A stretch of 64,000 nucleotides of DNA from NCBI GenBank assembly GCA_025603075.1, contig MU626293.1, positions 1 through 64,000 on the forward strand, written 5' to 3'. The notes below the pieces were generated by a model, which saw only the letters and a program-made list of their open reading frames with translations, did not search any database and was not told where the DNA came from. The stretch comes from Neoconidiobolus thromboides FSU 785 (lineage: Eukaryota; Entomophthoromycota; Entomophthoromycetes; Entomophthorales; Neoconidiobolaceae). The position numbers and the translations under genes were made by a program. Positions 38,287 to 49,246 of this stretch are shown here, piece after piece. Each line of letters begins with the position of its first letter. Position 1 is the stretch's first letter.

Positions 38287-38574
38287 GTATATATTGAGTA
38301 TGAATACAAAATGTAATAAATCAACGGATTTTATATCTATAAAAGGTATATAAGCAGTCTCTTTCTCTAGAGTTTTCTTATTAAGGATTTTTTTTTATTA
38401 AGAGTTTTTTTTCATTTGTTTTATATAATAAGCTATACTTTTTAGTTTTGTTAGCTATGCTAGTTTATTTAACTTAGTTCAAGTGTACTATTTACCTTAC
38501 ACTTGTTTAGTAAGATTTTAACTTCACACTATCGTTAGCTAATCACTGGACTTATCTTAACTAATAAATTAACA
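38270..38574 (+). mobile_element. candidate solo long terminal repeat (copia-like)
   Basis: The segment begins TGTTAATATTTGATTAG and ends ATAAATTAACA, so its ends are TGTTAAT/ATTAACA inverted repeats as in retrotransposon LTRs. Inside, TATAAAAGGTATATAAGC at about 38338-38355 is a strong TATA-like signal followed by a CT-rich stretch. The 5-base flanks (GTTAC and TATGG) do not match, so a target duplication is not seen. No gag-pol lies downstream. Confidence 0.4.
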
Positions 38575-38724
38575 TATGGGCAATTTATCATTGGGGTTAA
38601 TGGCTTCAAAATCCTTGGGACTTACATATACTATACTGTTGATTTACTTTCTAAGCTGATCAAAAATTAAAAATAATTAATTCAAATTTCAACTAAAAAC
38701 ATCATCAATTGGTTTGTATAAAAC

Positions 38725-38754
38725 GGGCAAGAATTTTAAACTTTAACCTTGCCC
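38725..38754. repeat. GGGCAAG/CTTGCCC hairpin
   Basis: A 7-base perfect G+C-rich stem around a 16-base AT loop, conspicuous in this AT-rich region, about 170 bases upstream of the lectin start. Confidence 0.45.
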
Positions 38755-38922
38755 AAAATTACTATCAATGCAACTACCTAATTTGGCTTTGAATTTGAGG
38801 GGTTAACCAATAACTAGCGTCTACCTCATCACAGTTTGAAAAATGATGTTTTAATCACTTTTTTTATTTTCATTAACTTTTTTTCTAAATACCAAATATC
38901 AATTTTAAAAAGAGGGAGAAAG

Positions 38923-39947
38923 ATGAAGACTATTTTAATAAGCTTTTTATTATCAGTAATCTTACCAGTAAATATCTATGGATTTGAACAAGTGATAGCG
39001 GATAATATTGACCATTTAAACTTAAAATATGATTATAAAACTAGTTTTAAAAAACCATATTTATTGAATAACGAAGTCCCGGGGTTTGAAAAAGCAGAAG
39101 GTAAATTTACGTATTTTTTATATTTTTTTGCTATTCTTTATCTTTCATTTCTTAACCAAGACTTTTATATCACAAATACTAACTTTTTTCTTTCCTTTTT
39201 TTCAATAGGTACCATCCTCACTGATAATTTCCTTCGTTTGAGTTCTTCTGTTTCTGGTTCCCGTGGTTCTCTTTGGAGTACTGAGCCCAATCAATATAAA
39301 GATTGGTTAGTTCAATATTCTTTTCAAATTACTGGAAGAAATCCACATGGTAAAGATGGGATTGCTTTTTGGTATACTAAAGATAGATTACAAAGTGGAG
39401 GGATATTGGGAAGCAAAGATGAATGGGAAGGATTAGGAGTCTTAGCGGATACTTATGATAAGGTGAAGAATGTAAGTTGTAGTTAATTTTTATCATCACT
39501 AGTTGTTTTATTAAATTCTTAATTTTTTTTATTTAGGCCGTTTCCCCTTACTTTTTAGGTATCTTAAATGATGGTACTAAAAAAATTGGGGATACCAAAA
39601 ATATAATGACACAAATGTTTGGTGGATGTTATAGAGATTTTAGAAATACATTACATCCAGTCTATGTAAGAGTCAGTTATGTTGATAGAGTATTGAAGGT
39701 AAATAGTAATAGAAAGAAAACACCTTATTATTATATTATATTATATTATAGTTTTATTTTATTTTATTGTTTGAATTGAATTGAATTTATGGTCGATTAC
39801 TAATTATTTTTATTATTATTTTAGGTGGCCGTTGATTCAGTTCAAAAAGGCAAAAGTTTTACTAATTGTTTTGAAAAACATGATTTGGATTTACCTACTG
39901 GTTATTATTTTGGTTTCTCAGCTTCTTCAGCCCATCCTGCTGGTAGG

Positions 39948-39981
<34 letters not shown>

Positions 39982-41037
39982 TAATTAATTAATGTTGTTT
40001 AATATTTTAATAAATTAACTATTTTATTATTAGATGATCATGACTTATTTGAATTCTCCGTTTATGAAGTGAATCCTGAAGTACCTGAACATGTAAGTGA
40101 AATCATATCTCATAAATTATATTATATTGTTATTAAATTAATAGGATATGAATCGGCCATATGAACAACAAGTTGTTGAAAAAGAGGGTAAATTTGGTAT
40201 TAATAAGAGATTAAGAGAGGTAAATAATATAGAATATAGAGTAATAATAAATTAATACTTAATTTAATTTAGAAAATGGCATTATTAAGAAAAAAGATCA
40301 AAGAAGCCAAGAACGATAGTGATAGCGATGGTGATAATGAAGATACCATTAATGAAGAAGAGGATGATGAGGTAAGAAATGGATGAGTTGTAAATAAATA
40401 ACTATGTTTAATATATTAATTTGTTTTTAGACATTTATTAAAGAAACTAGTATTCAACAAACTCAATTTAATATCATTGAATCTTTAAATTCGTTACATA
40501 GTAAAATACAAGAATTGGATCAAAAAGTAATTAATAATCCATCAAACTTCAATCGAAATAATGATAATAATAATAATCAACAAAATAATCAACACTTAAA
40601 TGATAAGTTAAATCATGAATTGAAATTAATTAAGTAAGTTTTAAATTATTATATTTTATTATTTATTTATTTTATTATTAGAACTAAATTAGAAGATTTA
40701 AGTCATTATCAAACTACTATACAAACAATTATAAATCAAATGGAACAAAAACAAAAAGATAGTTTTATCCAAATTAATAATTTAGTTATTAATTTAGATG
40801 CTAAATTAGAACGTATATCGGTAATTACATTAATTAATAATATAATAATCAAGTTGATTTTAATTTCAAATTTAGCATTCTTCCAATAATAATCATTTCT
40901 CGGTAGCCAGTAAATTGGAAGATTTATATTCTTTCTTATCTTATGGATTTTACTTATTAGCCATTATTTTAGTTGCCGTTTTTATTTTTAATTCTTTAAA
41001 AGATAGACTTTTTAAACAAGAAAAGAAATATCTTTAA
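38923..41037 (+). CDS. L-type lectin cargo receptor, ERGIC-53/Emp47-like
   Basis: Ten exons (38923-39100, 39209-39471, 39537-39698, 39825-39942, 40034-40092, 40145-40219, 40273-40371, 40431-40633, 40682-40820, 40876-41037) join to 485 residues. A signal peptide ends near residue 20 (LLSVILPVNIYG). The lectin domain follows with GRNPHGKDGIAFWYT, LGSKDEWEGLGVLADTYD and TGYYFGFSASSA. The middle is acidic and then predicted coiled-coil, followed by one membrane segment (LAIILVAVFIFN) and a cytoplasmic tail ending KKYL, a dilysine KKxx retrieval signal. The protein should bind high-mannose glycoproteins in the ER lumen and cycle between ER and Golgi. The first intron is 108 bases and open in frame, so retention would insert 36 residues. 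It converges on AspRS, 93 bases away. Confidence 0.9.
39949..39981. repeat. (ATT)n microsatellite in lectin intron 4
   Basis: About ten ATT units just after the GTAGG donor of the intron. Confidence 0.9.
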
Positions 41038-41130
41038 ATAAAAAATAAAAATAAAAATAAAGATATAATTGAAGTAATATAATTCAACTAATTTACTATT
41101 TATTAATGTTGTTTTTGTTATTTACTCTTT

Positions 41131-43369
41131 CTATTCTATTTCAACTATTTTTGAAGGTGAATTAACAGTTAAATCCGATCCTAAATTTGTTTTTGGAAAT
41201 GCTATCACGGATCTTAAATTTGAACTTTGAGTTAATATTGTTAATAATCGATCGAATCCTAATATTAATATAAGTATCAATTATTATTATTATTATTATT
41301 ATTATTGTATTACCTAAAGCAATACCTCCATGAGGAGGACAACCACTTTTTAAAGCATTAATTAAATGATCAAATTCTAAAATATTTTGATCTTCCATCT
41401 AATAATTATAAAATAAAATAAAATAAAACTTGATAAAATAAAATAAACTCTAATACCTTCATAACCTGTTTCAATAAAAAAGCTTGAACCTCTGGATCAT
41501 GAATACGAATAGAACCACCTCCAATTTCAATTCCATTAATGACTAAATCATAATGTTGAGCTTTCACCAATTCTGGGTTTTCAAATAATAAATGAAAATC
41601 CTCTTTAACAGGTGCAGTAAAAGGATGATGGACTGGTGAAAAATGAGTAATTTGACCATTTTCATTAACTTCTTTTTGCAATAATGGAAATTCATTAACC
41701 CATAATAATTCAAATTGATTTGGATTGAATTTTAAGACATTATGGTCTATTAATAATTGAATATAAGCCAATCTTAATTTACCTAATTTACTGAATCCCC
41801 CTTGATACTTTTCATTTCGAAATTCAATACATAATATATCTCCAATACTTAATTGATTTTGTATACTCTCTATTTTTTCTATAATTTGTTTTTTCTCAAT
41901 TCCATTTTCCATGAGATAAGGTAACTCCAATTTCTCTATTTGATTTATAATTGAATTTTCTTTTTTAACTTTTAAAAAGTAGACTTGAGTTTTAGATGTT
42001 GTGTCTACTTGTTCAATATCATTTTTAAATTGATTTATTATTTTATTATTAAATAATTTTTTGTCCTTATCTTCCTTTAATATCAATACATTACAAAAAA
42101 ATTCCTTTTTCTTCAATAAATTTTGTATCTTGAATCCATATCTTCTATCTGGTTTATCCGAACCATAATGTAACATCGCATTATAATAACTCATAACTTC
42201 AATTTCTTCTTTAATTTTCACATTTAATATTTGTTGAAATAACTTTTTAATCATTTGATTAATTAATTTCATAATTTCCTTTTGTGTAGCATATGCGAGT
42301 TCCAAATCAATTTGTGTAAATTCTGGTTGTCTGTCGGCTCTTAAATCTTCATCTCTAAAACATTTAGCTATTTGAAAATATTTATCTACTCCGCTAGCAA
42401 TGAGTAATTGTTTATACTGTTGTGGTGATTGTGGTAATGAATAATAATAATTTTTTCTCCTTGTTGGAATGAGAAATTCTTTCGCTCCTTCAACCGTGGG
42501 TTTAAATAATAGTGGGGTTTCAACTTCGGTAAACCCACTTGAAAGTAAATGACTACGAATTAGATGGCTACATTGGGATCGAAGTTGTAGATTTTTTAAT
42601 AAGCTGGGGCGGCGCAAATCTAAATAGCGGTATTTGAGGCGAACTTCTTCATTTGGCTAATATTTAAAGTAATAAAAAAAAGAATTAGATTACTAAATAC
42701 TTATTAAAAGAAATAAAATAAAAATTTACCATTTCTTTTTCAAAACTTGGAAGGAAAGGTAAATTCTTAGCTAAATTTAAACATTTTAAGTCCAAGATTT
42801 TAATCTCAAGTCCTTTTTCTCCAAGTTTATTATTGGGCTTTTTGACCACCTTACCAACTACTGTAATCACGCTTTCAATACTTAATTTTTCAATTTCTTT
42901 TAATACATTATCTTGTGATTCATTTTGAAATATTAATGGTATACTACCACTTTCATCACGTAAAGTTAAGAATTGTAGACTCTCATGAGATTTTCTAACC
43001 AATTGAAAATAGAAAATGTATTAGTTTATAGAATCAATTTCTTTTTTTTAAATTAATAATAGTAGAAACAATATTAATTTAATAACTTACCTTTTATTTT
43101 GAACCCAACCATTTAATATGATTTCTTTATCTAACATGCTTTCATCCACTTTGTTACATAATACACTTCTTTTACTATACAAATCTAAATAGTAAAATGT
43201 TACATTCTATTAGCCAAATGTTTTCTTTTGATTATATTACAGTTCAATTAAGTTTACCTACAGCTTCACAACTGGTTAAATAAGGTAAAAAATCGCTCAT
43301 TTTCTTGGTTGTATAATGTTGCATTGTTAATTTGGGTTTGATCCTTTGGAATAATACTGATAATCGCAT
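41131..43369 (-). CDS. mitochondrial aspartyl-tRNA synthetase
   Basis: Six exons (43369-43258, 43184-43091, 42994-42730, 42656-41457, 41398-41314, 41258-41131) give 627 residues. The start is the ATG giving MRLSVLFQRIKPKLTMQHY, a basic amphipathic mitochondrial presequence. An OB-fold anticodon-binding domain (about 60-160; ILNGWVQNKRKSHESLQFLTLRD) precedes a class II core with FTEVETPLL, FRDEDLRADRQPEFTQIDLE (motif 2), YGSDKPDRRYG, HHPFTAP, GIEIGGGSIRIHD and motif 3 GGIALGFDRLL. These and the bacterial-type insertion domain distinguish it from the cytosolic enzyme. It charges mitochondrial tRNA-Asp. The insertion domain (about residues 305-420) is lysine-rich and strongly diverged. Confidence 0.94.
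41280..41307. repeat. (ATT)n microsatellite in the last AspRS intron
   Basis: About nine ATT units. A similar run lies in an intron of the convergent lectin gene 1.3 kb away. Confidence 0.9.
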
Positions 43370-43910
43370 CCTTCTTTTATGTCTTTTATTTTCAAATTAT
43401 GAATGTTGATTTTACTGCTATTTAAAAATATTTCAAAATTAATATTTGGATATTTTTAAAAATCGAGTTCTATATTTTGCAATTCAAGTCAACCAATCAA
43501 TTTGGAATCGTTCAAAAGTTAGGAAATATCAATAGAGTTAGTATTGTAATTACTTTAATAGAATTAAAGTTTCTTAATTTTAATAATATTTAAGAAGGAC
43601 TCGAATAAAATAGTTATCATCTGTTTAAGGATTAAAATTGAATATGACCTAATAAAACTTGAATATATTTTGGAAACTGATGTAAATAAGACTAATATCA
43701 ATGTTATTACTAACTTTGATGACATCTATACTAAATATAAATATAAGATATAATAAATTAATCTATTTTATACACTTTACAATATGTATATAGAATTCAA
43801 TCTTTTCCTTTGAGATTTTTCTTTTATCAAGTTTAATTTTATTATTTATTTTCAGAGATAAACTCTATTTTTTAAACCTTATCAATTGATTTAATTTACT
43901 TAATTCAAAA

Positions 43911-44004
43911 TATGGGGGACATTTTCTTGGCTTTATCACTATTTCTATATTTTAAGTGGAAAATTGTTAGTAAAATCTTTAAACACAAAAATATATCCAC
44001 ATAT
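43911..44004 (-). mobile_element. miniature inverted-repeat element, copy 15 (internally deleted)
   Basis: Left end TATGGGGGACAT, right end ATATCCACATATA. The core lacks the usual CGCTATTTGAG, making the copy about 12 bases short. Confidence 0.8.
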
Positions 44005-44152
44005 ACTTTTCATCTCACGATTATTTATGAAGATCTAAAACTTGACATTACCTCTGGTCAATTTATTCAGATTACTTTGACTAATTTTATATTAATTTAT
44101 CAATTGAAATGAAATATCACTGAACTTAAAAACTTCAAGTGTTTTCAATCTA

Positions 44153-44260
44153 TATATGAGGGCGTTCTTTTTGATTTAATCGCTTTTTTCATTTTTCAAA
44201 TACTATTGAGTGGAAAGTATGTTAGTAAATCTCTTAAAGATAAAGAGATATCCCCATATA
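44153..44260 (-). mobile_element. miniature inverted-repeat element, copy 16
   Basis: Left end TATATGAGGGCGT, core CATTTTTCAAATACTATTGAG, right end ATATCCCCATATA. Confidence 0.82.
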
Positions 44261-44464
44261 ATACTATCCTATTCCAATCTATATACTAAATAATATGAAT
44301 TATTCTATTGAAAGAATGGTTCTATATTAACTTATTCAATATATACGATTAACATTACAAACAATATTATAAAAATAATAATTAGTTATAAATATATTTT
44401 TATTATCAAATACACAACATTTAGAAAAGTAATAATTAAATTATTAAATACCAATTAGGAAAGC

Positions 44465-45115
44465 TTATTGAATATCAATTCGAATCTTCTTATTTTTCTT
44501 CATAGTTGATTTAGGTAATATCAAAGATAATACACCATCCATCAACTCCGCCTTAATTTCTTTTTCGATAATTTCCTTTTCAATTTTAAATGATCTATTA
44601 AAACCTTTTTTCGATTTTCTTTCCATTAATAGCTCCGTACCCTCACTACTTGTACTAGCACCACTGATTGAAGTCAAGTCACTACTACTATCCTCATCCA
44701 AATCATCTTCTACTGTAACTATATGCTCACTCTTTTTTGGTCTATAAACATAAGTACCTTTTATTATCAATTGGTTCTCTTCATTATCATAATCTATACT
44801 AATGTCTTGTTTTTTAAAACCAGGTAATTCTAGTTCCATTTGATAATATGATGAATATTCGATGATATCTGCTTTGGGCCATAAACAGCTTTCAGTTTTT
44901 GTTGGTTGAAGTTCTGGATTAGAGCTGTCGGGCTTAATTGAATTGTTTTTAGTTTTATTAATATTGATCGATGGACAATTAGAGTGAAGAAGCTTTCTCT
45001 TCTGTACTCTTTCCGGTCTTTTAGTCCTTTTATTTTGACATCTCTTTAAAGGTTTTGAATTCTTCGATTCATCATAAAATAAAAAGGGTGTAAGATCATC
45101 AAGTGTTAAATACAT
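44465..45115 (-). CDS. small heat-shock protein (Hsp20/alpha-crystallin)
   Basis: Single-exon frame of 216 residues. The alpha-crystallin domain begins near residue 80 (PKADIIEYSSYYQMELELPGF, then KKQDISIDYDNEENQLIIKG) and resumes with FNRSFKIEKEIIEKEIKAELMDGVLSLILPKS; the C terminus IRIDIQ carries the I-x-I type motif used in oligomer assembly. Between them is an unusual acidic Ser/Asp-rich insertion (about residues 130-165). The N-terminal 75 residues are basic and polar. Such proteins hold denatured proteins in the cytosol without ATP. The promoter shows no clear heat-shock element by eye. Confidence 0.9.
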   Translation of the reverse strand: MYLTLDDLTPFLFYDESKNSKPLKRCQNKRTKRPERVQKRKLLHSNCPSININKTKNNSIKPDSSNPELQPTKTESCLWPKADIIEYSSYYQMELELPGFKKQDISIDYDNEENQLIIKGTYVYRPKKSEHIVTVEDDLDEDSSSDLTSISGASTSSEGTELLMERKSKKGFNRSFKIEKEIIEKEIKAELMDGVLSLILPKSTMKKNKKIRIDIQ

Positions 45116-46742
45116 ATTATTTTGTTTTTTTTGCTAAAATATTATTTTTGTTTTTTATTCATTTCACTTTTTTCTTTCTTTTTATAGCATTTTTAACAAT
45201 AGTTCGATAATTAAAAGATTATTCTACTAAGTTAATTTCAAACAGGTAAATTACTAGAAGTTTCTAAAATGATGAAGAATTAATTGATACAAAATGGGCT
45301 ATTCTTTCTATTTTTAGACCAGTTAAAAAGATTTTTTATTTTCAGGTTGGAATATAATTGGAATCTAACTTTCTTTAAATAAATTATTAATTTCAACTAT
45401 AGCAACTTTAGAAATAAACTCAAATTGTGAATGATATTAAATTTTATAACATAAAAAACCTCATTTTCTATTTCAGTAGTTAGTTAGTAATTTTTAACTA
45501 TATATTCTTAAAGAAGATTGATATGGCGAAAAGGAAACGTTTCGATATACTAGTTGACTATTTGAGTATTTATTTCGATTTTTCATTAATATCTAAGCCA
45601 TGACCCTTCAATATAATCTAGAAATTGTAATAGTACAATTACCAGTTAATTGTAATTAAATAATAATTTAATGAACTTTTAGAAGATGAATATTAGGTAG
45701 AACATGAACTTTGTAATTTATTAATTAAAATTAAAGAATAGTTGAAGTGGGTTCTATATTAATATTACAGATAAAATCAATACTTCATTTGTGTTAATAA
45801 CTAATTTATTACCAAGATTTAATCAAACTATGTAAATTGATAAAAGAACTTAATAGGTGTTAATAAGAAGTGATTCCAGATTCTGAACTTAACAATAAAG
45901 TTCCATTCTTAAAATCAAGTAACATATAGGGATGCATTTGTTCAAGAATTTTACTAACAATCCTTCTGCTGAAATAGTGCTTAAAAAATGGAAAAAGTGA
46001 TGAAGCCAAATAAAACATCCCTATGTTGTGTTTAAAAGTTGGCTATTATTTGGTATCTTTTTGTTTAAAAAATAAATCAAATTAAAATATAACTTGGGGC
46101 AGATTACTTTAGATAAAAATGAGGAGTCAAGATTCTGTTATTAAGTGGAACTTTGAGATTCAAAAATATTTTTATAAGTTCTTGGAATTTTATTAATCCA
46201 GAACATTACAATAATGAAAATCACTCTTTTATTTTATATATAAATGTTGATGATGTGATATATTAACTTGACAAAAATAAATAGAAACAGTTATAAAAAT
46301 AGAATAGCAAGTTACTGATTCAATGGAATTAATATTAAAAGGTTTAAAATGAAGTTGGCGTTGACAATTCCGTCGGAGTATTTTTTCTTAAAAAGTTCTT
46401 ATATCTTAATATTTTTGAAACCAAACACAAAACTTAAACTTTGTATTGATTAATATATAAAGTTGGTACAAAATAAATCCGAATTTAAATCAAATCAAAT
46501 CAAATCGAACTAAGTAATTAAAGTTCTAACTATTATTTGTATCTTCTTATTAATTTAACTGCTTTGTCGCATTCCATTCAACAAAATTAATAACTTTCAA
46601 CATATATAGAAATCGAAATTTATAACCTAACATTTGATTAATTACTAAATTGTTCCTATAATCGAGTATAAAAAGTCATTGTAAAGCTCCTAAAAACAAG
46701 TAAAAAAACTGACTATTCAATAACTAACATATAACTATCCTA
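45116..46742. other. intergenic region with one element copy
   Basis: About 1.6 kb between the divergent Hsp20 and CENP-B-like genes. Holds the miniature element at 45925 and an AAATC run near 46490. No gene seen. Confidence 0.6.
45925..46025 (+). mobile_element. miniature inverted-repeat element, copy 17
   Basis: Left end TATAGGGATGCAT, core CTGAAATAGTGCTTAAAAAA, right end ACATCCCTATG. Confidence 0.84.
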
Positions 46743-47393
46743 ATGACCCGTCGTCAACGTAAAACAATCCATCCAGAAGATAAAAAATCAATCCTTGAAT
46801 TACGAAAACTTGGTTTATCCCATCAAAAAATAGCTACTCAATTTGATATTAGTCGAAGTAGTGTAACTAGGATCTTACTAAATAGGGAAAAGTATTCATT
46901 ATCCAGCTTTGAAAAAAGGCAAGAATATCCACTATCTAGTCCCATAAATTTGGAAGAAATACAACATGAATATGCTATTATTGAAATTGAAATTATAAAA
47001 TGGTGTAAGGAAGAAATGAATCATAATGAAAACACATTAAAAATTCGAGCCGATATCGATAAAAGTGATATTATCTATAAAGCTATTGAGTTAGCCTATA
47101 AGCTTAGAGTTTATAGTTTAATTGGGGTTATGAGTTGGTATCATAGATTTGAAAATAGATATAAATTGCAATTTCAAATATCAAGTCCCAAAATTAATAA
47201 TCCTGTAAGTCCTATTACCGTTAAAAGTAATGTACCAAAAGAGATGTATTTATTTACCCAGAATAGAATGAATACTTTGAACAGTAACCTGTGTTTTGGT
47301 ACAAGTTATTATCCGCCTACAGATCAATTGAATTCAACTATTGAGTTTCCTTTCTTTACTAATAGTTTAAATCCGGATCCTTTATTCTTTTGA
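46743..47393 (+). CDS. CENP-B/pogo-like helix-turn-helix protein, no nuclease domain
   Basis: Single-exon frame of 216 residues. Residues 8-48 form a Psq/CENP-B N-terminal helix-turn-helix (HPEDKKSILELRKLG, then HQKIATQFDISRSSVTRIL). Residues 75-140 resemble the second, Tc5-type DNA-binding helix bundle (EIEIIKWCKEEM, then GVMSWYHRFENRYKL). The C-terminal 70 residues are polar with FPFFTNSLNPDPLFF and carry no DDE catalytic triad. This arrangement is that of the DNA-binding half of pogo/Tigger transposases and of proteins domesticated from them. The frame is intact and starts well, so it is likely expressed. A miniature element begins only 22 bases after its stop. Confidence 0.8.
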   Translation: MTRRQRKTIHPEDKKSILELRKLGLSHQKIATQFDISRSSVTRILLNREKYSLSSFEKRQEYPLSSPINLEEIQHEYAIIEIEIIKWCKEEMNHNENTLKIRADIDKSDIIYKAIELAYKLRVYSLIGVMSWYHRFENRYKLQFQISSPKINNPVSPITVKSNVPKEMYLFTQNRMNTLNSNLCFGTSYYPPTDQLNSTIEFPFFTNSLNPDPLFF

Positions 47394-47414
47394 GTTTTTT
47401 TAATCCAATATATT

Positions 47415-47520
47415 TATATGGGGATGTTTTTTTGATTTCATTACTTTTCCATTTTTTAAGCGCTGTTTGAGTGGAAAAATTATCACTAAAACTCTTAAAC
47501 ATAAAAATACATCTTCATAT
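47415..47520 (-). mobile_element. miniature inverted-repeat element, copy 18
   Basis: Left end TATATGGGGATGT, core CATTTTTTAAGCGCTGTTTG, right end ACATCTTCATAT. Confidence 0.88.
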
Positions 47521-48902
47521 TGTAAGATCGATGCTATATTTTTTGAATATTTCTAGTTGAATGTTATTATCACTCCTATTACTATTCATTTTTTTAATAA
47601 AATACATTAGCGAATTTATAAACTATATATCACCATTGTAGTAATTTCCATTATTCTATTATTATAATGGATTAGTAGGAACCTCATTTAATAACTCATT
47701 TAATAACTCATTTTTACAAATTCTATAAGGAATACTAGACTTCTAAGTAGTTTGTTAACATAATCAACAATGAAAATTTAAAGCAGATATATCTCGCAAG
47801 GAAACTAATGAGTATTACTACCTACCTTGTTTATTTAATAAAGGTTTCAACTAGATCTTTGCCTAAAAAATGCGCAATTATTTTTTGTTAAATAAAAGTT
47901 GTGAGTAAAAATAGATCAAATATTTACACAGAAAAGGTTTTATTCATTGCTTAACTGTTAAGGTTAAAATTTGAAGTGGTTTAATCAAAATATTAAAAGA
48001 AAACACAGAAAAAGCGAATTTATAATTATGTTTATATTCTTATATATTTGTGGATTTATTTTTAATATAATAAAATAGTATAGCTTTTAAAACTAACTCT
48101 TTAGGTATAGAATTTTTTAAAAAATTTCTGTTCAATTGGGGTATGATTTCTAATTGATTTTATACTAATCAGAGCAAAAAGAACTCAAAGAGCTTTGTAC
48201 CTAAAGGGTTAATTTGATTTAAGTTGTATGTGACTAATACTTGTCATTATTTCATTTTGATCTATAAGAATCTGGTGAGCACAGCTCTTTTATGGTATCC
48301 AAGTGGTTAATGTTGATTATAAATTTTGAGTTTGAAATTGAATTTTATCTTTATAAAAATACTTTTTCAAAAATTTTAAGAATACTAGACTCTCGAATCG
48401 TATATCACCCAATTTAAAATAAACTAAGAGGAGATATTAGCCAATAAGCTATAAGGTTACAACTATTTCTATTAGATATTGGCCTCATTTTTATTCAAGT
48501 CATGTTAGCTAGACTATTTTCCATTTAATGAAGGGGAAATTATTGGTAAACTTTTCAGTTCCATTAGTATTTATTCAAAAAATATTGTTGTAAAGCTATA
48601 TTAAAAGTTCAGACAAAATTATAAGCTTGTTTTTTACAAAATAATAGAGAAACTGAAGATATCTTGTGTGCATTTAATATAATGTACGATTAATTCGTAA
48701 GTTCATAAGAATATAGTTTATTTAAATAAATTGGACAGTTGTTTAATTTTGTTTTATTTTTAACCTCATACTTTATAAGTACTTGATTTAAAAATAAACT
48801 TACACCGTTATTCATTACAGATAACTAATGAGAATAATAGTCTATAGAACTGATAACTAAAAGATTCTAGACATGGCTATTACTTCAAGACAGTAAAAGT
48901 AC

Positions 48903-49006
48903 ATATGGAGATGCATTTTTTATTCAAGAATTTTACTAACAATTTTTCCACCCAAATAACACTTAAAAATGAAAAAAGTGATGAAACAAAAAACATCCCC
49001 CCATAT
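48903..49006 (+). mobile_element. miniature inverted-repeat element, copy 19
   Basis: Left end ATATGGAGATGCA, core TTTTTCCACCCAAATAACAC, right end ACATCCCCCCATATA. Confidence 0.86.
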
Positions 49007-49094
49007 AGATGTCCTTTTGTATAAGAATTTAACCAAAAATTATAAAATCTACACTTGTACAAAATGGAAAAAATGTTGAAAAGACATCTCCATG
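49003..49094 (+). mobile_element. miniature element, diverged copy 19b
   Basis: Begins ATATAGATGTCC within the shared end of copy 19 and ends ACATCTCCAT; the core retains AAATGGAAAAAA. An older copy abutting copy 19. Confidence 0.55.
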
Positions 49095-49246
49095 GTATAT
49101 TTGAATGATATAACAAATTTTAAAAAAGCATATTAAAAGTTGTTTTAAAAAATTAGTAATTGAACATAAAAATTTTATTAAATTAAATTGTTTAAACATA
49201 AAGAACAAGGTTAGAAAATAGGACTAAATCAAATAAGGTAAATTTC

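Larger units (their letters stand above)
34834..38922. other. largest gene-free region, very AT-rich
   Basis: About 4 kb between the homeobox and lectin genes with no gene recognised. It contains a miniature element at 37618, inverted repeats at 38162-38286, an LTR-like segment at 38270-38574 and a G+C-rich hairpin at 38725-38754. Confidence 0.6.
43370..44464. other. intergenic region with two element copies
   Basis: Upstream region of AspRS and downstream region of Hsp20, with miniature elements at 43911 and 44153 in the same orientation. No gene seen. Confidence 0.6.
47394..49246. other. intergenic region with three element copies
   Basis: Between the CENP-B-like gene and POT2. Contains miniature elements at 47415, 48903 and 49003. 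The central 1.4 kb is AT-rich with nothing recognised. Confidence 0.6.

Noticed and set aside
43912-44112. 66-codon frame on the plus strand
   Set aside because: It is read through miniature element copy 15 and its flank, so it is not a gene.
48880-49116. 78-codon minus-strand frame
   Set aside because: Entirely composed of element copies 19 and 19b.
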